DNA of 45,526 nucleotides from Ophiothrix spiculata (Eukaryota; Echinodermata; Ophiuroidea; Amphilepidida; Ophiotrichidae), in assembly GCA_000969725.1 (NCBI GenBank), contig JXSR01S017779.1. One strand, written 5' to 3'. The translations under genes and the position numbers were made by a program. The notes below the pieces were generated by a model. The model saw only the letters and a program-made list of their open reading frames with translations. It did no database searches and was not told the origin of the DNA. Positions 9,887 through 19,790 of the stretch are shown here, piece after piece (positions within the stretch are counted from its first letter, which is position 1; every line of letters starts with the position of its first letter).

Positions 9887-10667
9887 AATTTCTTTCTTTT
9901 CTTTTTGTTTTTGAGAATAAAAATAAAAAACACAAACCAGTCAAAATAAACCAATGCAGAAATGAAAGCACCATCAATCTGGCTAAGTTGTTAAACTCAA
10001 TAGGAAGCCAGTCGTCCTATAGGAAGCCTTTATCTCCCAACCTCATCCCCATAGGAAGAAATATGTCACTGAAAACACCAAGCATATAACCCCACCACTA
10101 CAATATAACATCAACACCAATACAACACATAAAGGAAGTTTTCATCATCTTATCACGGCTATATGGTCAGTTAATCGTTTATTTACCATTATTTCCATCG
10201 AAAACGAAGCGACGGAAATGTTCAATTGAAGAAGCAGATTTGATAATTGAAAAGTCTGAGCATGGAGACATAGTGGGTTTAGTTGTATCCTAATTTTAGG
10301 AGTGAAATTTAAGGAAATACTGTTCCATTTATTTTGGTACTTTGGCCTAATTTGAAATTAATGAACACTGGCTCCTTAAAGTTTTAGGCACTAGGCTCAC
10401 AGCCAAAATTTTCAGAGTGAAGCCCAAGTTGTGGGCATCTTCAAACCAAAGTAAACACACTTGCTAGATTTTTGTAGATTCATTTTGGTTGTTTTACCTG
10501 AAAAAGTACAGTTGTAACAAAATTGCTTAAATATCTTGAGCATTTTCCCCCAACATACCACATTCTTGGACCCAGCAGCATAAGCAGAGGGGGACAAGGC
10601 AGCCCCAAATGAAAACAAGAGTTACAATATGTAGTACAATATTGACGTTAGTGTACAAAACTTCCCT
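9887..10667. other. Unannotated stretch
   Basis: No gene recognised. A weak hairpin lies near 10190-10220 (atttccatcg / cgacggaaat). Confidence 0.4.
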
Positions 10668-10671
10668 TTAA

Positions 10672-10998
10672 AGGAGCTTGGTCCAATTTTTTAAAATTTA
10701 ATTTTCATGGTCATATGAAAGGTGACCACTCAAAAGGTCTTAACTTCAAATTTCAGCTTAATCAGTCAAATGGTTTTGATTTTATTGGTAGTTTTGTATT
10801 TCAGAGCTTCCTATACGTTACTGTATACGTAATTAATTATGGTTACTATAATTAGTCACATTTTCATATATATCTCCAAAACGGAACATAACTCAGCCGT
10901 GAAATTTCACATGGGTTATGCGAAAAATATGAGCAATATTTTGATACCAAAATCTCAAAAAGTTTGAAAAAAAGTTGGGGCAATCGGACAAAGCTCCT
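10672..10998. mobile_element. TTAA-flanked MITE (AGGAGC family), copy 1
   Basis: Ends are AGGAGCTTGGTCCAATT and the inverse of aatcggacaaagctcct. TTAA lies immediately outside both ends (10668-10671, 10999-11002). Full-length copies of about 330 bp also occur at 26930 and 37707 and an internally deleted one at 33289. TTAA targets are used by piggyBac and Kolobok elements; the family is otherwise unassigned. Confidence 0.88.
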
Positions 10999-11002
10999 TT
11001 AA

Positions 11003-11891
11003 TAGGTTTATTTTTCAAAACTTTCCACAATTTGCAAATTTTTGCAACACACAAAATTTTCCCCTACAAATTTTGGGTTTACCTTTTTGTACTTTTTGCT
11101 CCCAAAATTGCCTTGCCTCTACTTGTCCCCTCACATGAGAATTTCTGGGACCATATTCTGTTGAATATAACAGGAAGTACCGTGTTTAAGCCGGCCAATA
11201 CAGTGAACAGGTTTGTGGCTCCATATACAAACACGCAGAAATAAAAACATGTTGTTATGAGGCCAAGAAAAATATTAGCAAGTTTTATGTTGCTGAAATA
11301 CATCACATTTAATTAAAATCAAAATGATTGTCTTATTTTTGCAATTGCTAAAAAACAATCATTCGGCTTGAAGATGCGCCCACGATCGGGGGTGAAATGT
11401 TGCGGTTCCCAACATGAAGTTCAAATCCAGTACTGTAAATGCCAATATTTCCACGCATGTCTAATTTTGAGCTATTTTGAATTATTTAGCGTGCTTTAAT
11501 TTTCGCGCTTGAATTTGTTTAACGTGCAGCGGTATATACATACCACTTTTCATGCCGTATTTATTATTTGAGTGCGAAAATTAATGTAGCACAAAATAAA
11601 CCACTTATACAGTAGTACAGTTTTACACAATTCCATATGTATTTATTAAGGCTTATAATCAAACGATCTGTATATCCAAATTTTCTTGAAAATGCTAGGA
11701 TTTGTTTTTAGAAAATATTCACATTTCTGTATTCTGTATTCAAAATATTTTTAAATTGTGACGGGCAAAACAGCCACAGAATAAAGCACAAGTCAACCTG
11801 GGAGTTGAAAAATAACAATAAATATACAGGTGTGTGAAACATTAAATGTTTCTGGCCTAAATTTCAACAAGTTATTCCTTTAGAATACCCC
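11003..11891. other. Unannotated stretch
   Basis: Overlapping short frames near 11000-11300 on both strands have no recognised domain. No inverted repeats or RNA genes seen. Confidence 0.4.
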
Positions 11892-11894
11892 TAA

Positions 11895-12183
11895 GGCCAA
11901 AAAAAAAATTGTTTGGTTGTCTTCCACAACTTTTTTTGAGCAAGTGCGGACGGGCTGTTTGTTTGTTTGTTTGGTGGTATATTTTTTAGATCTTTTTTTT
12001 CAATGTAAGTCAAAGCTACACCAAATTATGGCCTCTATAAAGATGCAAATATTTGTCTACTGAAAAAATTCTTTATACAACTTTAGGCACGGTATACTTT
12101 TGTACAGTAAAAAGCTTTTTTCCAGTTTTGAAAAATAGGGGCGGGCGGTGGAGGACAACCAAACAACTTTTTTGGGGGGGGCC
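11895..12183. mobile_element. Harbinger-like MITE (GGCCAAA ends), copy 1
   Basis: Left TIR GGCCAAAAAAAAAATTG then TTTGGTTGTCTTCCAC; the right end is the inverse (gtggaggacaaccaaac ... gggggggcc). TAA flanks both sides (11892-11894, 12184-12186). The inverse copy at 42708-43081 shares the interior (gtagctttgactta, ggccataatttg). Three-base TWA duplications are characteristic of PIF/Harbinger elements. Confidence 0.86.
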
Positions 12184-12401
12184 TAATTCACAAAAGTATC
12201 CCACTCATTTTGAAATATCAAGTGGAAGTGAAACTCTTAATTTGGCATATGTTACTTGCACAAATATTAATATTGGTCCTCGGAAATGTTCAATTACACT
12301 TATCCTATTAGGTTTTTAACTAAGTTTGATTGTGTAAAATTATAAGGTAAAGTTTTGGCACTTGTGACTTGACAGAGATGGTAAAGCACCACCACTACCA
12401 T
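12184..12401. other. Spacer between MITEs
   Basis: AT-rich sequence with no recognised feature. Confidence 0.4.
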
Positions 12402-12409
12402 AAATATGT

Positions 12410-12740
12410 CCAGGGGGGGGGGGGGCTCACTCACGTGTATGAACAGGGTACCTATGTCCAGCGATCAAGACTCCCCTTTTCAGGCCTCCAGGCCGCTCAT
12501 CAGACCCCCATTTTCAGTATGATTCAGTTCTTTAGACCCCCATTTTGAAGAAAAATACAACATTTTAGCTCCAATTACAGAAATTGATCAACAATTTGGA
12601 AATTTTTCAGATCAGACGGCTGTTTTTGGAAAAATTTTCAGTTCACTAGACCTCCAAAAATCAGTTTTAAAGGCCCATTTTTTTTGCTCAAAATCAGTTC
12701 AGTAGACCCCAAGTCCAGTGCTTTGTGCCAGACATACTTG
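12410..12740 (+). mobile_element. G/C-run-ended element lacking its right terminus
   Basis: Begins CCAGGGGGGGGGGGGGGC followed by TCACTCACGTGTATG. The interior is a series of modules like 'ttcagttcactagacccccaaaa'. The right end stops at gacatacttg without the usual C-run, yet the octamer aaatatgt flanks both sides (12402-12409, 12741-12748). Either the C-run was lost after insertion or the flanking match is coincidental. Closest relative in the window: 13984-14335. Confidence 0.68.
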
Positions 12741-12760
12741 AAATATGTGCAACACTAGCC

Positions 12761-13614
12761 TTGTTCAGACGATCGTTGACTAGCCGTTGATATCATCGAG
12801 GAATTAGTCATCGATGATTAACTTGTGGTTTATGACCGTCTGAATGCGATCGTTGACAAGGAAACTTCGAAGAAACTTCAAGTTATAAACCACAAGCAAT
12901 CTTATGGTTTACGCGTAATCAACGACTAGTCATCGAGGTTTAGGTCCGTCTGAATTGTTTGTCAACGACATCGAAGATAAGCGTGACTATTGATGCATGA
13001 ACCTGTGTACATTTACCCTATGTTACCTCTCTGGGCCTATTATATAATGTACATGTAACATAACTGAATGCCTGAATTCTCATTTGCTGATGTCAACTTG
13101 TTTACTTAATTTCAAAATTACATTTATATACAGCATGCATGGCTATTGGCTAATATTTTTTTTCGACAAATTTAAATTTTTTAGGTAAACATTTGTCGGG
13201 GAATTATTTTTTGATTTTGAAATGACAGATTATGTTTAAGATTTGACCATTTTTATGGATATTTCTTTAATTTCTTTATTTATTTATAATTATTTATCAT
13301 ACAACATGACGACTGACTAAGTATAAAAAAGGCTACCTTCTTCTTCATAGATATATTCTCTTTTTCGTTTGTTATGTATTCTTATAGTTTTCCCAATTTG
13401 CTTCTTTTGACATGATTTGAGAACTAAGAAAAAAATATACATACTGGCATCTAGCGAAACGTAAAATCATATCCAAAATTTATCATCGATGATTATTATA
13501 CTGGCAAATAATCATCGATGACAGCGTTAAGTATGAACGCGCGTCGTTGACTAAAGGTCAATATTTAATCATCGATGATTAGTTGTCATCGATGATTACA
13601 CTTCGTATGAACAA
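12761..13614. mobile_element. Inverted-repeat region rich in ATCATCGATGAT palindromes
   Basis: The left end TTGTTCAGACGATCGTTGAC and the inverse of the right end TTGTTCATACGAAGTG are related, and cgttgac/gtcaacg and tcatcgatgat motifs recur throughout both flanks. Subsections 12761-12990 are themselves inverted and direct repeats (ccgtctgaat, aaaccacaag). The middle (13000-13470) is plain AT-rich DNA. It may be one composite element or two related foldbacks facing each other. Confidence 0.6.
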
Positions 13615-13983
13615 AACTACTAATTCATAATTAGGATGGTTGGCTCATGATCTCCAATTCAACTGAAAACTTGGGTCATGCTTGTTGCATACATAAGATT
13701 CAATATACACTGTTGATGTAAGTGTGCAAAATTTGCGGAAAACTTTGACACTTTGGCGGGATATCTTCACAAAAATTGGCATCAATTTAGGAGTTTTTTT
13801 ACCTGAAAAACTATGATTTGTTGTATGTTTATATTTTAATTAAAATGTGGGCAATATGGTACGTAGGAATATTAATGTGTATTGTTTGTCTCTGAGAACA
13901 AAGTATTTTGACCCCTGTACAATTGTCTTGGTCCTGGTTGCCCCCTCCCCTCCTAACGGATGTCTGGTTAAAGGTGCGTTTAC

Positions 13984-14335
13984 CCCAGGGGGGCACTCAC
14001 ATATGCGAGCAAAATATATATATGTCCGGCGGTCAAGACCCCTTTTTCAGGCCACCAGGCCGCTCACTTGATTCCCATTTTCAGCGTGATTCACTTCTTT
14101 AGACCCTGTTTTTGAGGAAAAATAGCTTAAACTGCAAAAATTGCTCTGGAAATGGGAAAATTTTCAGTTCAGGAGACTATTTTTTTGTCAAAATTTTAGT
14201 TCACTAGACCCCCAAAAGTCAGTTTCAAAGGTCAATTTTTTACAGAAAAAGAGTCAGTTCACTTGACCCCCAATTCTGCACTTCGCGCCTGACATACCTA
14301 CCACTTTCAAAATTGAGTGCCCCCCCCCCCCCCGG
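13984..14335 (+). mobile_element. G/C-run-ended element with interior modules
   Basis: Begins CCCAGGGGGGCACTCAC and ends TTGAGTG followed by a long C-run and GG. The interior consists of repeated modules 'ttcagttcactagaccccc' and 'caggccaccaggccgctca'. Flanking octamers gcgtttac (13976-13983) and gtgtttac (14336-14343) match at seven of eight positions. Confidence 0.8.
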
Positions 14336-14526
14336 GTGTTTACACTGTGACGTACAGGAACGACGGCAATTCTACGTTGCTTGTTGTTACCCTTAAGTTG
14401 TCACATTACGCACCTTAAGCTAGGTTATCAGGTAGTTTGTTTTACTCAAACTATAATTTACTACAACTTAACTAGCGGCGCACATGCCAAATTTGGCACT
14501 TTGATTAGTACCGATTGGCACTGTGA

Positions 14527-14557
14527 GTCTCTCTCTCTCTCTCAACCCCCCCCCCCC
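14527..14557 (+). repeat. (TC)n microsatellite followed by a C-run
   Basis: About nine CT dinucleotides, then aa and a run of C. Simple sequence only. Confidence 0.8.
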
Positions 14558-14740
14558 ATTAACATTAGAAATACCCTGTGAAAGAGGTGCATTTGGCGCA
14601 TCTACCATGTAATTTTATCTTTGTGTGGCACTTTGTAAAAGTTGAGAACCCCTGAGTTAAACACTAAAGTTAGTCTTAGAATTTTATACTTTGAAATAAG
14701 TATTTCAAATTAAGTTTGTTTTGGGAATCTTGACTATCTT

Positions 14741-15222
14741 ATGAAGCCTTATTAGTATCATTTCGTGTTTTTTTTAATCAAGCGTGTGTTGTATTTTGTA
14801 AAACTCGAATTTCGAGTTTAAAACTCGAAATTCTACTTCTTAAACTCGAAAATCGACTTGAAAAACTCGAAATTCGTTTTTAAAAGTCGAATTTTGGCTT
14901 CTAAAAGCGTTAAACTCGAATTTCGACTTGTTTAAACCCGAAATTCGCCTTTTAAAATATGACATAAAAGTCGAATTTCGCGTTTGAAAAGTCGAATTTC
15001 GAGTTTCAAAAGACGAAATTCGGGTTTCAAAAAGTCGAATTTCGTGTTATGAGCGGTTAAAAGTCAAATTTCGAGTTTTATAAGGCGATTTTCGAGTTTT
15101 AAAAGTCGAATTTCGAGTTTGAAAAGTCGAATTTCGGGTTTTTAAAGTCGAACTTCGAGTTTACAAAATACAACACACTCTTGATTTAAAAAAAACACGA
15201 AATGATACTAATAAGGCTTCAT
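14741..15222. mobile_element. Foldback element with an array of CGAAATTCG palindromic units
   Basis: Terminal inverted repeats of about 68 bp (ATGAAGCCTTATTAGTATC... and its inverse) enclose roughly 340 bp of head-to-tail 14-20 bp units built on aaaCTCGAAATTCG / gTCGAATTTCGAG. The octamers actatctt and actatcta lie just outside (14733-14740, 15223-15230), a likely 8 bp duplication with one change. The architecture is shared with 21389-22054 but the sequences differ. Confidence 0.85.
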
Positions 15223-15744
15223 ACTATCTAAACTTTGCCTCGTTCTATAATTTGCCTGATTTAATGTTTCCTTTTTCTCAAATTTCCATGCATGTGGTGT
15301 GACTAAGATCTCATAGCGTGATAGAATTCTCCGATAGCTTGCTATATAGGGCGCTAGATCTTGTTTGGCAGAGGCAGCATAACAGGCAATACTAATTAAT
15401 GTTTACACCGATCATTGCCGGATTTGGTGTATATCATGGTAATTTGCCTAGGTGGGGTGTCGATACGCTTATAATCAATCTCAAGACGCATTTTTGAATG
15501 TCAAGGTTGCAGGTAATTAAGACTGGACTTTGAGGAATAGACATTATAATCAACCTAATTATAGGCAAAGTTTGTAGAAACTACTCTACTTTAAAGCAAT
15601 ACTATAAGATTTTGATCCAAAATGGTTTATATTATAAACAGCAGGAAGAAATGTGATTATCTAAAAGGGTTTTCAAGTGTGTTTTGTTAAACAATTGTTT
15701 TGGAACCGAAAAATGGGTAAAAGCACATAAATGCTTTCCTATAC
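15223..15744. other. Unannotated stretch
   Basis: No gene or element recognised. Confidence 0.4.
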
Positions 15745-15747
15745 TAA

Positions 15748-16037
15748 GGCCAAGTAACAAAATTGATCGCTGCACCAATTTTTTGTTATTTGTTATTTTT
15801 TTTAAATCCCCCAAACAAAACAAAAAATCAACAAAACACTTTTTAATTGGTATTGACAAGTGGACAGGATCCTCATTGCACTTTAATAACCTAAAAAATA
15901 CCATAATATCATCTTCAAATATGTTATGGTGGTCATCTTGGACATGGCGACCATCCTGGAAAAAATAACATAACAAATAATACCAACTTTTCGGAAAAGT
16001 CCGGACGATCAACTAGGTTAATTTTTGTTACTTGGCC
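15748..16037. mobile_element. Harbinger-like MITE (GGCCAAGTAACAAAA ends)
   Basis: Left GGCCAAGTAACAAAATTG; inverse of the right end GGCCAAGTAACAAAAATT. TAA flanks both sides (15745-15747, 16038-16040). Two overlapping open frames on opposite strands over this element (126 and 94 codons) are not supported as genes by any recognisable domain. Confidence 0.82.
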
Positions 16038-16089
16038 TAATACACGAGGAATTATTTTTGGGATCCCGAATTTAATTCAATACATGGCC

Positions 16090-16740
16090 CCCGGGGGGGT
16101 CTGTCATCATTGACATGAGGGTATCAGGCATGACCAAGAATTCACGTAAAAAGGGTGTTTTTGTAGGATCAGGCACGTTACGTACGTAACGTGAATAGGG
16201 TCTAAAATCTCTAAAAAACAACAAAAAGGGTATATTTTTGAAACTTANNNNNNNNNNNNNNNNNNNNNNNNNNNNNNNNNNNNNNNNNNNNNNNNNNNNN
16301 NNNNNNNNNNNNNNNNNNNNNNNNNNNNNNNNNNNNNNNNNNNNNNNNNNNNNNNNNNNNNNNNNNNNNNNNNNNNNNNNNNNNNNNNNNNNNNNNNNNN
16401 NNNNNNNNNNNNNNNNNNNNNNNNNNNNNNNNNNNNNNNNNNNNNNNNNNNNNNNNNNNNNNNNTTTGGAAGTCTTTGGTCACGCCTGATACCCCCCTTT
16501 CACGTTACGTACGTAACGTGAATAGGGTCTAAAATCTCTAAAAAACAACAAAAAGGGTATATTTTTGAAACTTATGAGTTAATTTTTAAGTAAATTTAGT
16601 AAAATGTTAGTAAATTTTCAATAAGCATACTTACTTAGGGTGTAATTTTTGATAATATGTAAATACTTGTTTAGGGTGCTATTTGGAAGTCTTTGGTCAC
16701 GCCTGATACCCCCCTTTCAATGATGACAGACCCCCCTGGG
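16090..16740. mobile_element. G/C-run-ended element with 24 bp TIRs, contains an assembly gap
   Basis: Left CCCGGGGGGGTCTGTCATC and the inverse of the right end CCCAGGGGGGTCTGTCATC match over about 24 bp with one change. The exact octamer acatggcc flanks both sides (16082-16089, 16741-16748), giving this family's clearest boundary. A block containing the palindrome CACGTTACGTACGTAACGTG is present twice in direct orientation (from about 16177 and 16500), so the interior is a tandem repeat of about 325 bp period that straddles the gap. Confidence 0.9.
16248..16464. other. Assembly gap (217 N) inside a tandem repeat
   Basis: The sequence before the gap (ending gaaactta) and after it (starting tttggaagtctttgg) both recur in the intact copy at 16500-16700, where they are about 107 bp apart. 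The gap is thus probably filled by the corresponding tandem unit and its nominal length may be wrong. Confidence 0.75.
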
Positions 16741-17689
16741 ACATGGCCATAACAGAAAAAGTAAGCACAGTTAAGCCAAATCATCTGGAGGGTATTAATA
16801 TCTATCAAAAACAAACCCAATAAGCTAAAAAAGTCAAAAGTATTGGGTGATAGGGGACACTTCAATTTTAACACTTTATATTGCTGTAAGTAGAAAATAG
16901 TAATAAAATAAAAAAACCCTTCCAAATCAAGGTTGATATCTAATTTTGAATCCAGTTTAATTCTCATAGCAAACTGCACTCTGTGTTTTAAGGTACTAGT
17001 CAAAATTAAAAACCTCTTTATAGAAGGGTTGAGGATACACAACCTTAAAGATGGCATATTTTTTGGCGCCAGATTACTTTTCCAGATTTTTCCCATTGGA
17101 CAGTTTGGCTATACCTTTGAGAATAAAATGGAAGAAAAAGGGGAAATTTTAGACAAACAAACAGGAAAATATGACAATTTAAGTGAAAAAAGATTGTTTT
17201 TTTGGCTTCCCGTTTTCTTAATTGTAGTGGGCAGATACCTAGCCATCAAAGAACCTGATAGGGGATCATATATAAGATGGGTACGACAGGTTAGAGTTCA
17301 CAGAATTGTCAACAATGATACTTCTAATGTCTGGCTATCGTAAACAGCACTGCGATGATCATTTGACCACTTTGTATGACCACTTAACTGCATTTGATTT
17401 GTGAAACTGCATCTTAAATGTTTGACCTTAGACGTTCATACAAAATGGTTGAAAAATCATCAGTACACCGATGGCGAATTCGTAATGGGTTATAAGGCAT
17501 CTAAGAGTAATTGTGACCATAAAAACACTCAACATTGTTTCAAACTCAAGGGCAAGGATTAATAAAGAAGCAACATTTGAACTCCTGTAATTTCATTACA
17601 CATGAGATAATCAGGCACCAGCAAAATTAAGTCAATTATCTCATCCCTTCCATGCATAGGCCCCTGATCCCTGTCATTCCCTATGGACA
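16741..17689. other. Unannotated stretch with an unrecognised 136-codon frame
   Basis: A plus-strand frame at 16933-17343 (136 codons) overlaps an antisense 141-codon frame. It has a hydrophobic patch (FFWLPVFLIVVGRYL) but no domain I recognise. A polypyrimidine tract ending cttaattgtag at about 17228 followed by an open stretch could be a splice acceptor, yet nothing else supports an exon. Confidence 0.3.
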
Positions 17690-17697
17690 GTGTCAAG

Positions 17698-18133
17698 CAG
17701 AGGAGGATGGCCGTGGCAACTATTACTGGTAGACGTATGGTATCGTAGCCGATCCCCGGCTGCATCATGTCCTATACCGCCACTGGCGTATGCCTTTGGA
17801 AACATCGTGGCAAAATACAACTTCCGGGATGGTCACTAAAATTATATTCCTAATCTGTAAGAAATATGATAAAATCTATAAAAAGTGGGGCTCATGTGTG
17901 AGGGTTCATGTGTGAACCCCAGTGCATTTAGAATAACATAATTATAATTATGTTTATTACTATAAGAACACTTTTGTAACTTTTTGAGGAAAGGTAAAAA
18001 TTAAATTTTAGTAATATTTTCTTCAATACGTGACCCAATAGAAATGCACGTAAAACGTATCATAAATTTGCGTTTTAGAAATCCCTCGTCCCTAAATTTA
18101 GTAGCTTCTATTAACCATGTCCTGTGCCACCTG
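17698..18133 (+). mobile_element. hAT-like non-autonomous element, copy 2
   Basis: Same ends as the copy at 4158-4553 (CAGAGGAGGATGG ... GTGCCACCTG) and the same orientation. It has its own exact octamer gtgtcaag on both sides (17690-17697, 18134-18141). It differs by scattered substitutions and a ~35 bp hairpin-like insertion near 17885-17921 (ggggctcatgtgtgag / ttcatgtgtgaacccc). Confidence 0.9.
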
Positions 18134-18390
18134 GTGTCAAGGTAAGGATGAGAACACCCAAAGGATTGCTCATCTGTCACAAATCCTAAAAGGTGTTTTC
18201 CTTTAGAGGGTTTTATTACCAGCATTGACTCACACTCCGCAAACTTTAACACAATCCATACCACATCCTCAAAGGAAAAAAATGTCCTACTTTCTTGAGA
18301 ATTGATATTTGATACATGATGCAGATATTTTGTAAAATTTCATTCGATATTAAATTAATAATTATCTGTTTTGAAGCAAAATGCAACAAA

Positions 18391-18410
18391 TCAATCAATC
18401 AATCAATCAA
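18391..18410 (+). repeat. (AATC)n microsatellite
   Basis: Five tandem TCAA units. A shorter (TCAA)n also lies near 29427. Confidence 0.85.
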
Positions 18411-18469
18411 ATTATATTCTTTGAATTCTTTTCATATTATGTTTTCCTTTTGGCTTTGGTCTGTTTTTT

Positions 18470-19025
18470 TCTAAAAACGGGATGTGCGACCCTAAAGACC
18501 CCTAGATAGACATATTTTTTAAAATTATGATTTATGTTCAAAAGGGTTTTTTAAGAACTGCAACATACTGAAACTAGGGTCTTAGGGTATGGCTGAAAAA
18601 TGACTAAGACCCTAGTTTCAGTATGTTGCAGTTCTTAAAAAACCCTTTTCAACATAAATCATAATTTTAAAAAATATGTCTATCTAGAGTCAAAATTTCA
18701 GTTCAAAAGCCTCAAATTTGACCAAAATTCAGTTCAATATTCAAAAAATAGAGCTTAATCCTATTTTTCCAAAAATTAAGTTCTTTAACACCCTACTTTT
18801 TTCTCCAAATAATCCATTCTTTAATCCACTTTTTTAGAGCCCACTGGTATTCTCTCAAAGGTTTTTTTAGCATGTGTCAATTCAACCAAATTGAAGAGAT
18901 GCTTGCGAGAAAACACTAACTAGATGAGACTGAAAATTGGCTATACTGTGGTGAGTATCCACATTTATGGTCCTTCGGGTGACACACTTATACCAAAATG
19001 AAAGTTGAGTACCCCCTTCCTTGGA
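18470..19025. repeat. Decayed G/C-ended element interior carrying a long hairpin
   Basis: Text such as gatgtgcgaccctaaagacccc at the left, repeated 'aaattcagttca' modules in the middle and 'gaaagttgagtaccccctt' at the right match the interior and end of the family seen at 24481 and 44825, but the terminal G/C runs are eroded. The hairpin at 18502-18687 lies inside. Confidence 0.55.
18502..18687. repeat. Near-perfect hairpin, 83 bp arms, 20 bp loop
   Basis: The left arm 18502-18584 and right arm 18605-18687 are exact inverses except one position (gttcaaaaggg versus gttgaaaaggg). The arms begin ctagatagacatatttttt and end at ctagggtctta. The loop is 18585-18604. It is either a very recent inverted duplication or a palindrome kept by gene conversion; if transcribed it would form an 83 bp duplex. 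Confidence 0.93.
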
Positions 19026-19544
19026 ACATTCCCTTAAAATAAGGTGATCAAGGAAATACTATGTGATATAGTAATTCTTTCTTTCTCACAACATAAAATT
19101 ATGCTCACCATAATGCCAGAACTTTTTCAACCTGACGAGCAGGGGCACTATTGGGAAGAATTAGAAACGCTTGCCTGATCTTGATCGGCCAAGCGTCTCA
19201 AAAGGAAATGCTATGTGGACAGATGGAGGTCGTGCAACAAAACCTGAACAAAGAAAAAGAAAAGAAAAGAATAATATGAAGAATCATGATTTTCTTTATT
19301 TAGGAGTAAATATGAGTACCTGGAGAAAACTGACGTGACATTGTAAAACTATGTTCAGATACAATTACTGCATAACAGGCAATGGGTTATACTAAAATGA
19401 CATCTCCCAAGAATTTCCAAGAAAATAATGAAAAGTCAAAATGGACTAATAATTTAGTAGAATATTATCTTTAAAGGCCTGAATAAGCCATTAGAAAACC
19501 ATTCTTTGTCATCACATATGATCTTTAAAAGTATACACTTTAAT
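19026..19544. other. Unannotated stretch
   Basis: AT-rich; an AAAGA-rich tract at 19251-19272. No gene recognised. Confidence 0.4.
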
Positions 19545-19790
19545 CGATGGGGGAGGGGATGCAAAGGAAGAAAACATGGGTAGCCTCGGTTGCTACCAAT
19601 ATCTGGGATTTGGGTACATATATCTGTTGGGTCTATTTTTGTAAAAATGTTGAAGACTGGATAACAAACACTCGATATATGAACAGATGCATCCCTTTTT
19701 GTTTAAAATTGGTATTTTTATGGGTACCATTTCTAAAAATCGTGGCAGCATACCCTAACCAATACCAAAGTTGAGTACCCCTTCCCAAAG
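19545..19790. mobile_element. Decayed G/C-run-ended element
   Basis: Begins gatgggggaggggatgc and ends 'accaataccaaagttgagtaccccttccc', matching the terminal motif (gggtactcaactttgg and its inverse) of the 24481 and 44825 copies. The terminal runs are broken and no target duplication could be read. Confidence 0.55.

Noticed and set aside
15632..16012. 126-codon reverse frame and 94-codon forward frame
   Set aside because: Both lie in or across the Harbinger-like MITE 15748-16037 and have no recognisable homology.
16671..17343. Overlapping 141-codon and 136-codon frames on opposite strands
   Set aside because: No recognised domain, and the two frames overlap on opposite strands. A possible splice acceptor near 17228 is not enough to call a gene.
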